Source of the DNA: Burkholderiales bacterium
GTDB taxonomy: Bacteria; Pseudomonadota; Gammaproteobacteria; Burkholderiales; Burkholderiaceae_C
NCBI GenBank assembly: GCA_016213325.1
Contig: JACRAY010000032.1
Coordinates: 1 to 64,000, forward strand
Direction: 5' to 3'
DNA length: 64,000 bases
Below, piece by piece: positions 55,780 to 63,720 of this stretch. The translations under genes were made by a program, and so were the position numbers. The number at the start of each line of letters is the position of its first letter. The first letter of the stretch is position 1. The notes beneath the pieces are model-generated. The model saw only the letters and a list, made by a program, of their open reading frames with translations, had not been told where the DNA came from and ran no database searches.

Positions 55780-56988
55780 TTACACCCGTTCGAAAATCCC
55801 CGCTGCGCCCTGCCCCATGCCCACGCACATGGTGACCATGCCGTACTTCAGATTCTTGCGTTTCAGCGCGTGCACGACTGTCGCCGACCGGATAGCCCCG
55901 GTGGCGCCAAGGGGGTGGCCGAGCGCGATGGCACCGCCCATCGGGTTGACCTTGGCGGGGTCGAGCCCCAGCGTGTTCATGACGGCGATCGACTGCGCGG
56001 CAAACGCTTCGTTGAGCTCGATCCAGTCGAGGTCTTCCTGCCGGAGCCCCGCGTTCTTCAGCGCGGCCGGGATCGCCTCGATGGGGCCGATGCCCATGAT
56101 GTGCGGCGGCACGCCGCGGCTGGCGTAGCTGACGAAGCGCGCCAGCGGGGTGAGGTTGTAGCGCTTGAGTGCCGCCTCGCTGACGAGGATCAGGGCACCG
56201 GCGCCGTCCGAAGTCTGCGAGCTGTTGCCCGCGGTCACGCTGCCGCGCGCGGCGAACACCGCCCGCAGCTTTCCGAGCGCTTCCACCGTCGTGTCGGGCC
56301 GTGCTCCCTCGTCGATGCTGACCTTGCGTTTCGTGACTTCGACCTCGGCCGCTTCGAGGTCCACCGAGCGTTCGGCGATCTCCACTTCGGTCATCTCGTT
56401 GGCGAACTCGCCGGCCTTCATGGCGGCAATCGCCTTCATGTGCGAGCGGTAGGCGAATTCGTCCTGCGCTTCGCGGCCGACCTTCCATTGCTGCGCGACC
56501 TTCTCGGCCGTGAGGCCCATGCCGTAGGCGATGCCGTAGCTTTCGATGTCGTCGGGGTTGCTGAACACAGTGGGCGAGAGCGACGGCGAGTTGCCCATCA
56601 TCGGCACCATGCTCATGCTCTCGGTGCCGCCCGCGATCATCACGTCGGCTTCGCCCACGCGGATGCGGTCGGCGGCCATCTGCACCGCCGACAGGCCCGA
56701 CGCGCAGAAGCGGTTGACGGTGATGCCGCCCACGCTCTTGGGCAGTCCTGCCAGCACCGCGCCGATGCGCGCGACGTTGAGCCCCTGCGAGGCTTCCGGG
56801 ATGGCGCAGCCGGCGATCACGTCTTCGACCGCGGCCGCATCGAGCCCGGGCACCTGCGCCATGGCCGAGCGCAGCACGGTGGCCAGCAGGTCGTCGGGCC
56901 GGGTATTGCGGAAGTAGCCCTTGTGCGAGCGGCCGATGGGGGTGCGGGTGGCGGCGACGATGTAGGCGTCTTGGATTTGCTTGGCCAT
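55780..56988 (-). CDS. fadA: acetyl-CoA C-acyltransferase (thiolase, FadA-type)
   Basis: A 402-residue thiolase: active Cys in VNRFCASGLSAVQMAADRI, GGTESMSMVPM, His in NPMGGAIALGHPLGATGA, and second Cys in VTMCVGMGQGAAGIFE. It cleaves 3-ketoacyl-CoA in the last step of beta-oxidation. Separated from the FadB-like gene by a small mobile element, so its cotranscription depends on read-through of that insertion. Confidence 0.9.
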   Translation of the reverse strand: MAKQIQDAYIVAATRTPIGRSHKGYFRNTRPDDLLATVLRSAMAQVPGLDAAAVEDVIAGCAIPEASQGLNVARIGAVLAGLPKSVGGITVNRFCASGLSAVQMAADRIRVGEADVMIAGGTESMSMVPMMGNSPSLSPTVFSNPDDIESYGIAYGMGLTAEKVAQQWKVGREAQDEFAYRSHMKAIAAMKAGEFANEMTEVEIAERSVDLEAAEVEVTKRKVSIDEGARPDTTVEALGKLRAVFAARGSVTAGNSSQTSDGAGALILVSEAALKRYNLTPLARFVSYASRGVPPHIMGIGPIEAIPAALKNAGLRQEDLDWIELNEAFAAQSIAVMNTLGLDPAKVNPMGGAIALGHPLGATGAIRSATVVHALKRKNLKYGMVTMCVGMGQGAAGIFERV

Positions 56989-56991
56989 TTG

Positions 56992-57219
56992 CTAGCTCCT
57001 GGTATTCGGTAGTTCCTCCCTCTCCCGCTTGCGGGAGAGGGTTGGGGTGAGGGCCTCCGCGACCTGCCGGATCTTCTCCATCACCGCATCTGTCTCATTC
57101 AACACTTCGTGATTCCAGAAACGCAGCGTCTGGAATCCTGCTTGCTTCATCGCGGCTTCCCGCCGCGCGTCGTAGGCCAGCTGCTCGACGTGCTGGCCAC
57201 CGTCGATTGCGATCACCAA
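56992..57219 (-). pseudogene. DUF559 endonuclease-like remnant
   Basis: The frame encodes GLVIAIDGGQHVEQLAYDARREAAMKQAGFQTLRFWNHEVL, the C-terminal half of the DUF559 (Vsr/PD-(D/E)XK-like) domain. The N-terminal half with the usual RRQHPIG...VDF segment is absent. The frame continues upstream without a plausible start and runs at its end through the terminal inverted repeat (ALTPTLSRKRERE). No intact copy lies in the window. Confidence 0.75.
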
Positions 57220-57301
57220 GCCGATCTCGAGGCAGGATCCGTCCGGCCCTGCCGCAGGGCACGAGCCCTCACCCCTGCCCTCTCCCGCAAGCGGGAGAGG
57301 G
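57018..57301. mobile_element. 284-bp element with 37-bp terminal inverted repeats
   Basis: Left end CCCTCTCCCGCTTGCGGGAG (57018 onward to 57054) and right end (57265-57301) are inverted copies that differ at about two positions; each end itself contains a hairpin CTCCCGC/GCGGGAG. The interior holds only the DUF559 remnant. Similar ends are commonly seen beside DUF559 genes, so this looks like a deletion derivative of such an element inserted between two beta-oxidation genes. Confidence 0.75.
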
Positions 57302-57318
57302 AGCCGCTCTTTTCCACG

Positions 57319-59718
57319 TCAGTTCCTCACCGGCTTGCCGGTATTCAACATCCCCAGAATCCGCTCCTGCGTCTTCGGGTGCTGCACCAGCTCGCAGAAG
57401 GCCTGCCGCTCCAGCGCCATCAGGTACTCCTCGGTCACCAGCGTGTTCGCATCGACGTCGCCGCCCGTCACCACATTCGCAATCAGCGAAGCGATGCGAA
57501 AATCGTGCGAGCTGATGAAGCCGCCGTCGCGCATGTTCACCAGTTGCCCCTGGATCGTGGCCTTCGCATTGCGCCCGGCCACCGGGAACTGCCGCTTGTG
57601 CGGCGGGCGGTAGCCGGCCACGAACAGCGCCTTCGCCTGCTGGATCGCCACGTACAGAAGCTCGTCCTTGTTCGGCACGATGACGTCGCTGTCCAGCAGC
57701 CAGCCGAGCTTGCGCGACTCGATGGCGCTGGTGCCGACCTTGGCCATCGCGGCGGCCGTGAAGCCTTCGCTCACGAACTTCAGCAGGTCCTTGTCGGTGC
57801 TGGCCGCGGAATTCTCGGCCGCACGGCGCGCGATGTAAGTGAGGCCACCGGCACCGGGCACCAGGCCCACCCCCACTTCGACCAGGCCGATGTAGCTTTC
57901 CATGGCGACCACGCGCAACGCGGAGTGCACCGCCACCTCGCAGCCGCCGCCCAGCGCCATGCCGCGGATCGCGGAGACCACCGGCACGCCCGCATAGCGC
58001 ATGCGCAGCATGGTCTGCTGCATGAAGCCTTCGGCCTCGTCGATCGCACTCACGCCGACCGCCATGTAGGCCGGCAGCATCGCCTGCAGGTCCGCGCCCA
58101 CGCTGAAAGGTTCGTCGCCCGACCAGATCACGAGGCCCTGGTACTCCTTCTCCGCCAGGTCGATCGCCTGCATCAGGCCTTCGCACACCCCGGGGCTGAT
58201 CGCATGCATCTTGGTCTTGATGCTCGCCAGCAGCACTTCGTCATCCAGCGTCCACAGGCGGATGCTGTCGTCCTCGTGCACGGTCTTGCCGGCCGACTCG
58301 AAAGGCACGCCCGCTTCGCCGCGCAGCGTTTCGGGGAACAGCTGGCGGCCATAGACCGGCAGTTCACGCCGCGGCTCGAAGCGCTGCGCCGTCGGGTTCC
58401 ACGAACCCTGCGCCGTGTGCACGCCACCAGCGTCCGCCACCGGGCCCTTCACCACCCAGTCGGGCAGCGGCGCCTTCGACAGCGTCTTGCCCATCTCGAT
58501 GTCTTCGGCGATCCACTGCGCCACCTGCAGCCAGCCGGCCTCCTGCCACAGCTCGAAGGGGCCCTGCTTCATGCCGAAGCCCCAGCGCAGGGCCAGGTCG
58601 ACGTCGCGTGCGGTCTCCGCGATGGTGGCCAGATGCACGGCCGCATAGTGGAAACCGTTGCGTAAGATCGCCCAGAGGAACTGGCCTTGTGGGCCGGTGC
58701 TCTCGCGCAGCAGTTTCAGCCGCTGCGCTGCAGGCTTCTTGAGCATGCGGGCATAAACTTCATCGGACTTCTCGCCCGCGGGGACATAGTCCTTCTTGTC
58801 CAGGTCGAAGCGCAGGATGTCGCGCCCGGACTTCTTGAAGAAGCCGGCCTTGGACTTCTGGCCCAGGTTGCCCATCTCCAGCAGCGTCTTCAGCACTTCC
58901 GGCGTGCCGAAGCTCGCGTAGAACGGGTCGCTCTTCTCGTCCAGGTTGTCCTGCAGCGTCTTGATGACGTGCGCCATCGTGTCCAGCCCCACCACGTCGG
59001 CCGTGCGGAAGGTGCCACTGGACGCGCGCCCCATCTTCTTGCCGGTGAGGTCGTCGACCACGTCGTAGGTCAGGCCGAACTTCTCCACCTCGCGCATGGT
59101 GCCCAGCATGCCGGCGATGCCGACGCGGTTGGCGATGAAGTTGGGCGTGTCCTTGGCGCGCACCACGCCCTTGCCCAGCCCGCTGGTGACGAAGGTTTCC
59201 AGGTCGTCCAGGATCTGCGGGTTGCTGGTGGGCGTGGCGATCAGCTCCACCAGGTACATGTAGCGCGGCGGGTTGAAGAAGTGGATGCCGCAAAAGCGTG
59301 GCTTGATCGCGTCGGGCAGCGCTTCGGACAGCTTGGTGATCGACAGGCCCGAGGTGTTCGACGCCACGATCGCATGCGGCGCGATGTGCGGCGCGATCTT
59401 CTGGTACAGGTCGAGCTTCCAGTCCATGCGCTCGGCAATGGCCTCGATGATGAGGTCGCAGTCTTTCAACTGCGCCATGTGCTCTTCGTAGTTCGCCTGC
59501 CCTATCAGCGCGGCGTCCTCCGCCACGCCCAGCGGCGACGGCTTGAGCTTCTTCAGGTTGTCGACCGCCTTGGTGACGATGCCGTTCTTCGGCCCTTCCT
59601 TGGCGGGCAGGTCGAACAGCACCACCGGCACCTTGACGTTGACCAGGTGCGCGGCGATCTGGGCACCCATCACCCCGGCGCCCAGCACGGCGACCTTCCT
59701 CACCTGGAATCGGCTCAT
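57319..59718 (-). CDS. 3-hydroxyacyl-CoA dehydrogenase/enoyl-CoA hydratase (FadB/FadN-like)
   Basis: About 799 residues. The N-terminal dehydrogenase has VAVLGAGVMGAQIAAHLVNV, SNTSGLSITKL, HFFNPPRYMYLVELI and the helical domain to about 420. The C-terminal crotonase part has SVGADLQAML, GMALGGGCEVAVHSALRVVAMESYIGLVEVGVGLVPGAGGL. This domain order (dehydrogenase first) is that of the FadN group, opposite to E. coli FadB. ATG at 59718 is preferred; an ATG at 59796 overlapping the DUF2147 stop would add 26 residues of low conservation. Confidence 0.88.
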   Translation of the reverse strand: MSRFQVRKVAVLGAGVMGAQIAAHLVNVKVPVVLFDLPAKEGPKNGIVTKAVDNLKKLKPSPLGVAEDAALIGQANYEEHMAQLKDCDLIIEAIAERMDWKLDLYQKIAPHIAPHAIVASNTSGLSITKLSEALPDAIKPRFCGIHFFNPPRYMYLVELIATPTSNPQILDDLETFVTSGLGKGVVRAKDTPNFIANRVGIAGMLGTMREVEKFGLTYDVVDDLTGKKMGRASSGTFRTADVVGLDTMAHVIKTLQDNLDEKSDPFYASFGTPEVLKTLLEMGNLGQKSKAGFFKKSGRDILRFDLDKKDYVPAGEKSDEVYARMLKKPAAQRLKLLRESTGPQGQFLWAILRNGFHYAAVHLATIAETARDVDLALRWGFGMKQGPFELWQEAGWLQVAQWIAEDIEMGKTLSKAPLPDWVVKGPVADAGGVHTAQGSWNPTAQRFEPRRELPVYGRQLFPETLRGEAGVPFESAGKTVHEDDSIRLWTLDDEVLLASIKTKMHAISPGVCEGLMQAIDLAEKEYQGLVIWSGDEPFSVGADLQAMLPAYMAVGVSAIDEAEGFMQQTMLRMRYAGVPVVSAIRGMALGGGCEVAVHSALRVVAMESYIGLVEVGVGLVPGAGGLTYIARRAAENSAASTDKDLLKFVSEGFTAAAMAKVGTSAIESRKLGWLLDSDVIVPNKDELLYVAIQQAKALFVAGYRPPHKRQFPVAGRNAKATIQGQLVNMRDGGFISSHDFRIASLIANVVTGGDVDANTLVTEEYLMALERQAFCELVQHPKTQERILGMLNTGKPVRN

Positions 59719-59792
59719 GGTCTTCGCCCTTTCAGTGTTGGCGCCTGCGGCGCTGCCTGCTGCATCTTGCCTGTACATCGTGTCTCTCGCGT

Positions 59793-60221
59793 TCATTGCA
59801 CCCGCACCCAGGTCTGCGTGCGGCCGAAGGGGCCGAACGAGCCGCGCACTTCCAGCTTCTTGCCGGCTTCTACCGGCGTGAGCCGCAGCGTGTATTCCTT
59901 GCCGTTCTCGGGGTCCAGGATCCTGCCGCCTTCCCACACGTCCTTGCCTTCGGCCTTCTTCGCGCCGCGGATGATCTCCAGCCCGTCCATCGGCTTGTCC
60001 TTGCGCTCGTCCCTGCACTCGACGCATACGGCGTCGGGCTTGGCGTTACTGGCCAGGCGCTTTTCGACCTTGCCGCTCAGCACACCGCCGTTGTCGACGA
60101 TGCGGATGGCGGCCTTGGCTTCGCCGGTCTTGTCGTCGATGTTGTGCCACAGGCCGACCGGCGTCGCCTGCGCGTACGCCGTGCCCGCCGCCAGCAGGGC
60201 CATGAGGACCAGCGCCCTCAT
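59793..60221 (-). CDS. DUF2147 exported protein
   Basis: A 142-residue periplasmic protein with signal MRALVLMALLAAGTAYAQ and the DUF2147 lipocalin-like core VGLWHNIDDKTGEAKAAIRIVDNGGVLSGKVEK...GGRILDPENGKEYTLRLT. The ATG overlaps the acyl-CoA dehydrogenase stop and its own stop meets the ATG of the possible long FadB start, so it is firmly part of the fad operon. Role unknown. Confidence 0.85.
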   Translation of the reverse strand: MRALVLMALLAAGTAYAQATPVGLWHNIDDKTGEAKAAIRIVDNGGVLSGKVEKRLASNAKPDAVCVECRDERKDKPMDGLEIIRGAKKAEGKDVWEGGRILDPENGKEYTLRLTPVEAGKKLEVRGSFGPFGRTQTWVRVQ

Positions 60222-62014
60222 GCCAGGGCTTCCTCGGTGTCCAGCAGGTTCTTCACGCCGGCGCGCGCGGTGCGCATCAGCGTGGCCGTTTCGGGGAACA
60301 GGCGCGCGAAGTAGAAACGCGCGGTCTGCAGCTTGGCCTGGTAGAACGGGTCGGTGTTGCCGGACTCGATCTCGCGCAGCGCCACCTGCGCCATGCGCGC
60401 CCAGAAATAGCCGAACACCAGGTGGCCCAGCACGCGCAGGTAGTCCACCGCCGCGGCACCCACTTCGTCGGCGTCCTGGAACGCCTTGAAGCCCAGCTCG
60501 GTGGTGAACTTGGTCATCTGGTCGCCCAGCATCGCCACCGGGTTGATGAACTCGGCCATCTTCTCGTTGACGCCCTCTTCCTCCACCAGCTGCGCCACCA
60601 GCTTGCCGAACTTCCTGAGCGTGGCGCCGTTGTTGCCCAGCACCTTGCGGCCCAGCAGGTCGAGCGACTGCACGGTGTTCGTGCCTTCGTAGATCATGTT
60701 GATGCGGGCATCGCGCACGAACTGCTCCATGCCCCATTCCTTGATGTAGCCGTGGCCGCCGAACACCTGCATGCACGCCGAGGTGGCCGTCCAGCCGTTG
60801 TCGGTGATGAAGGCTTTGACGATGGGCGTGAGCAGCGCCACCATCTCGGCGCAGTCGGCGCGCACCTTCTCGTCGGGGTGGTGGATTTCCTTGTCCAGCA
60901 GCAACGCGCAGTAGTTGGCGAGCGCCCGGCCGCCTTCGGCATACGCCTTGGCGGTCAGCAGCATCTTGCGCACGTCGGGGTGCACGATGATCGGGTCGGC
61001 CGGCTTGTCCTTGGCCTTCGGGCCGCTCAGGCTGCGCATCTGGATGCGGTCCTTGGCATAGGCCAGCGCGTTCTGGTACGCCACTTCGGTCAGGCCCAGC
61101 GACTGGTTGCCCACGCCCAGGCGCGCCGCGTTCATCATCACGAACATCGCGGGCAGGCCCTTGTTCGGCTGGCCCACCAGCGTGCCCACGGCGCCGTCCA
61201 GCACCAGCTGCGCCGTGGCGTTGCCGTGGATGCCCATCTTGTGCTCGAGGCCGCCGCAGTGGATGGCGTTGCGCTCGCCGAGCGACCCGTCGGGCAAGAT
61301 GCGGAACTTGGGCACGATGAACAGGCTGATGCCCTTGCTGCCCTGCGGCGCGTCCGGCAGGCGCGCCAGCACCAGGTGCACGATGTTGGCCGCCATGTCG
61401 TGCTCGCCGGCGGAGATGAAGATCTTCTGGCCGGTGATGCGGTACGTCCCGTCGGGCTGCGGCTCGGCCTTGGTGCGCAGCATGCCGAGGTCGGTGCCGC
61501 AGTGCGGCTCGGTCAGGCACATCGTGCCGGTCCACTCGCCCGACACCAGCTTGGGCAGGTATTGCTGCTTCTGCTGGTCGGTGCCGTGCGCGTGCAGGCA
61601 CTCGTAGGCACCATGGGACAGGCCGGGGTACATCGTCCACGCCTGGTTCGCGCTGTTGAGCATCTCGAAGAAGTTCTGCCCCAGCGTGAACGGCAGGCCC
61701 TGGCCGCCGAACTCGGGATCGCACGTGAGCGCGGGCCAGCCGCCCTCTACGTACTTGGCGTACGCCTCCTTGAAGCCCTTGGGCGTGGTGACCTCGTGCG
61801 TCGCCTTGTCCAGCGTGCAGCCCTCTTCGTCGCCGCTCACGTTCAGCGGCGCCGTCACTTCGGCCGCGAACTTGCCGCCTTCTTCCAGCACGGCGTTGAT
61901 GGTGTCCACGTCGACGTCCTGGTGGCGCGGGATCGCCTTGTATTCGTCGGAGACCTTCAGGAGTTCGTGCAGCACGAATTGCATGTCGCGCAGGGGTGGG
62001 GTGTACGTGGGCAT
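60218..62014 (-). CDS. acyl-CoA dehydrogenase (FadE/DmdC-type, 598 aa)
   Basis: A 598-residue acyl-CoA dehydrogenase of the long group with an extra C-terminal domain (about 470-598). Motifs are MCLTEPHCGTDLGMLRTKA, IFISAGEHDMAANIVHLVLARL, MGIHGNATAQL and the catalytic Glu in INMIYEGTNTVQSLDLLGRK. It catalyses the first oxidation of beta-oxidation. The gene follows tetR by 3 nt, so the repressor and enzyme share a message. Confidence 0.9.
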   Translation of the reverse strand: MPTYTPPLRDMQFVLHELLKVSDEYKAIPRHQDVDVDTINAVLEEGGKFAAEVTAPLNVSGDEEGCTLDKATHEVTTPKGFKEAYAKYVEGGWPALTCDPEFGGQGLPFTLGQNFFEMLNSANQAWTMYPGLSHGAYECLHAHGTDQQKQQYLPKLVSGEWTGTMCLTEPHCGTDLGMLRTKAEPQPDGTYRITGQKIFISAGEHDMAANIVHLVLARLPDAPQGSKGISLFIVPKFRILPDGSLGERNAIHCGGLEHKMGIHGNATAQLVLDGAVGTLVGQPNKGLPAMFVMMNAARLGVGNQSLGLTEVAYQNALAYAKDRIQMRSLSGPKAKDKPADPIIVHPDVRKMLLTAKAYAEGGRALANYCALLLDKEIHHPDEKVRADCAEMVALLTPIVKAFITDNGWTATSACMQVFGGHGYIKEWGMEQFVRDARINMIYEGTNTVQSLDLLGRKVLGNNGATLRKFGKLVAQLVEEEGVNEKMAEFINPVAMLGDQMTKFTTELGFKAFQDADEVGAAAVDYLRVLGHLVFGYFWARMAQVALREIESGNTDPFYQAKLQTARFYFARLFPETATLMRTARAGVKNLLDTEEALA

Positions 62015-62017
62015 GGG

Positions 62018-62716
62018 CTACTCCTTGGAGGTCTTGGTGGGTTTCGCGCGGGCGGGCAGCCGCGCAGGCAGCGCGTCCTTGGCGCCGTACTGCTTGAGGA
62101 TGTTGTCGAAGCCCGCGTTGGCGCGGGCGATCGAGCCGGGGTTCTTCAGGAAGCGCGCTTCGTAATGCAGCGCCAGGATCAGGCCGTGAATCTCGAACAG
62201 CAGCTGGTCGGGGTCGATGTCCTTGCGCAGGTGGCCTTCGTCGATGGCGCCGACCACGCCGCGCCGCATGGCGGCCAGCCAGGTCTTGACCGAGCCGACC
62301 AGTGCGTCGCGCACGGGGCCGGTGCGGTCGTCGAACTCCACCGCGCCGCTGATGTAGATGCAGCCCGAGTCGATCTCGAACGAAGTGCGCTTCATCCAGT
62401 TGGCGAACAGCGCGCGCAGGCGCGGCAGGCCGCGCGGCTCGCGCATGGCGGGGTAGAACACCTCGTCCTCGAAGCGCGTGTGGTACTCGCGGATCACGGA
62501 GATCTGCAGTTCCTCGCGCGAGCCGAAGTGGGCGAACACGCCCGACTTGGACATCTGGGTCACTTCGGCCAGCGCCCCGATCGACAGGCCTTCCAGGCCG
62601 ATCTGGGTGGCGAGGCCGAGCGCGGCATCCACGATGGCGGCCTTGGTCTGCTGGCCCTTCTGGAGCGCGCGGCCTTCGCGGGCGCGCCCCTTCACGGGCA
62701 GTTCGGTGACGGACAT
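62018..62716 (-). CDS. TetR-family regulator of the fad operon
   Basis: A 232-residue regulator with HTH at about 25-72 (AAIVDAALGLATQIGLEGLSIGALAEVTQMSKSGVFAHFGSREELQ) and a C-terminal ligand domain. A basic tail (RLPARAKPTKTSKE) is unusual. It heads the beta-oxidation operon and probably senses an acyl-CoA. Upstream lies a long inverted repeat whose inner palindrome ACGATCGT may be its operator. Confidence 0.85.
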   Translation of the reverse strand: MSVTELPVKGRAREGRALQKGQQTKAAIVDAALGLATQIGLEGLSIGALAEVTQMSKSGVFAHFGSREELQISVIREYHTRFEDEVFYPAMREPRGLPRLRALFANWMKRTSFEIDSGCIYISGAVEFDDRTGPVRDALVGSVKTWLAAMRRGVVGAIDEGHLRKDIDPDQLLFEIHGLILALHYEARFLKNPGSIARANAGFDNILKQYGAKDALPARLPARAKPTKTSKE

Positions 62717-62724
62717 GGGCTCTC

Positions 62725-62768
62725 TTTCCTGCCGAATAAAACGAACGATCGTGCTATTCTGCAGGAAA
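62725..62768 (-). promoter_or_regulatory. 44-bp inverted repeat at the tetR start (operator or RNA hairpin)
   Basis: TTTCCTGCCGAATA (62725-62738) and TATTCTGCAGGAAA (62755-62768) are 14-bp inverted arms with one mismatch, enclosing AAACGAACGATCGTGC with the palindrome ACGATCGT (62745-62752). On the minus strand the proximal arm contains GCAGGAAA, adjoining GAGAG about 8 nt before the ATG. As DNA it suits a TetR operator; as RNA it could partly hide the ribosome site. The rest of the gap to 62849 contains two small GC-rich hairpins and no gene. Confidence 0.5.
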
Positions 62769-62849
62769 TCAGGGGGCCGGGTGTGGCAACACCCCTGTCT
62801 AGAGCGCAGGTACTAACCGGTACCCGGGGAAACCCGGGGCGGCGGTGCC

Positions 62850-63698
62850 TCAGGCCTTGAAGGCCACCACCTCCTGCCGCTGCTCCCCCAGCCCCTCGAT
62901 CCCCAGGGTGACGACATCGCCTTTCTTCAGGTAGGTCGGCGGCTTCATGCCCAGCCCCACACCCGGCGGCGTGCCGGTGGTGATGACGTCGCCCGGCAGC
63001 AGCGTCATGAAGTGGCTCACGTAACTGACGAGCTTGGCCACGTTGAAGATCATGGTGCGGGTGTTGCCGGCCTGCATGCGCTGGCCGTTGACGTCCAGCC
63101 ACATGTCGAGCCGCTGCACGTTGGCGATCTCGTCGGGTGTCACCAGCCACGGGCCGATGGGGCCGAAGGTGTCGCAGCCCTTGCCCTTGTCCCACTGCGG
63201 GCCGCGTTCCAGCTGGTATTCGCGCTCGCTGACATCGTTGATCACGGCATAGCCCGCCACGTGTGCCAGCGCCTTGACCATGGGTACATAGCGCGCCCGC
63301 GAGCCGATGACCACGCCCAGCTCCACCTCCCAGTCGGTCTTGGTCGAGCCGCGCGGCAGCATCACCGGGTCGTTGGGGCCCTGGATGCAGCTGGTGGCCT
63401 TCATGAAGACCACCGGCTCCTTCGGGATCGGCACGCCCGACTCGGCCGCATGGTCGGCGTAGTTGAGGCCGATGGCGATGAACTTGCCGACACCGTTGAC
63501 CGGGCAGCCGAAGCGCGGTTTGCCGCGCACCAGCGGCAGCCTGGCGGGGTTGGCCTTGCGCAGTTTCGCGAGGCCCGGCGCGCCCAGCTGCTGCGGGCCG
63601 ATGTCAGGCACCACGCCGCTCAGGTCGCGCAGCTTGCCATCGGCGTCGATCAGGCCGGGCTTCTCCTTGCCGGGATTGCCATAGCGGACGAGTTTCAT
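62850..63698 (-). CDS. fumarylacetoacetate hydrolase family protein
   Basis: A 282-residue FAH-fold enzyme. The metal site is carried by TKTDWEVELGVVIG (E-x-E), and NVAKLVSYVSHFMTLLPGDVITTGTPPGVG is the C-terminal family block; IGLNYADHAAESG holds the active-site region. Such enzymes hydrolyse diketo acids or isomerise/decarboxylate aromatic catabolites. The adjacent SDR ending SGGRSTY favours a 2,4-diketo-3-deoxy-sugar-acid hydrolase, by context only. Confidence 0.82.
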   Translation of the reverse strand: MKLVRYGNPGKEKPGLIDADGKLRDLSGVVPDIGPQQLGAPGLAKLRKANPARLPLVRGKPRFGCPVNGVGKFIAIGLNYADHAAESGVPIPKEPVVFMKATSCIQGPNDPVMLPRGSTKTDWEVELGVVIGSRARYVPMVKALAHVAGYAVINDVSEREYQLERGPQWDKGKGCDTFGPIGPWLVTPDEIANVQRLDMWLDVNGQRMQAGNTRTMIFNVAKLVSYVSHFMTLLPGDVITTGTPPGVGLGMKPPTYLKKGDVVTLGIEGLGEQRQEVVAFKA

Positions 63699-63720
63699 CT
63701 TGTCGTTTCCTTCTTTTTCA

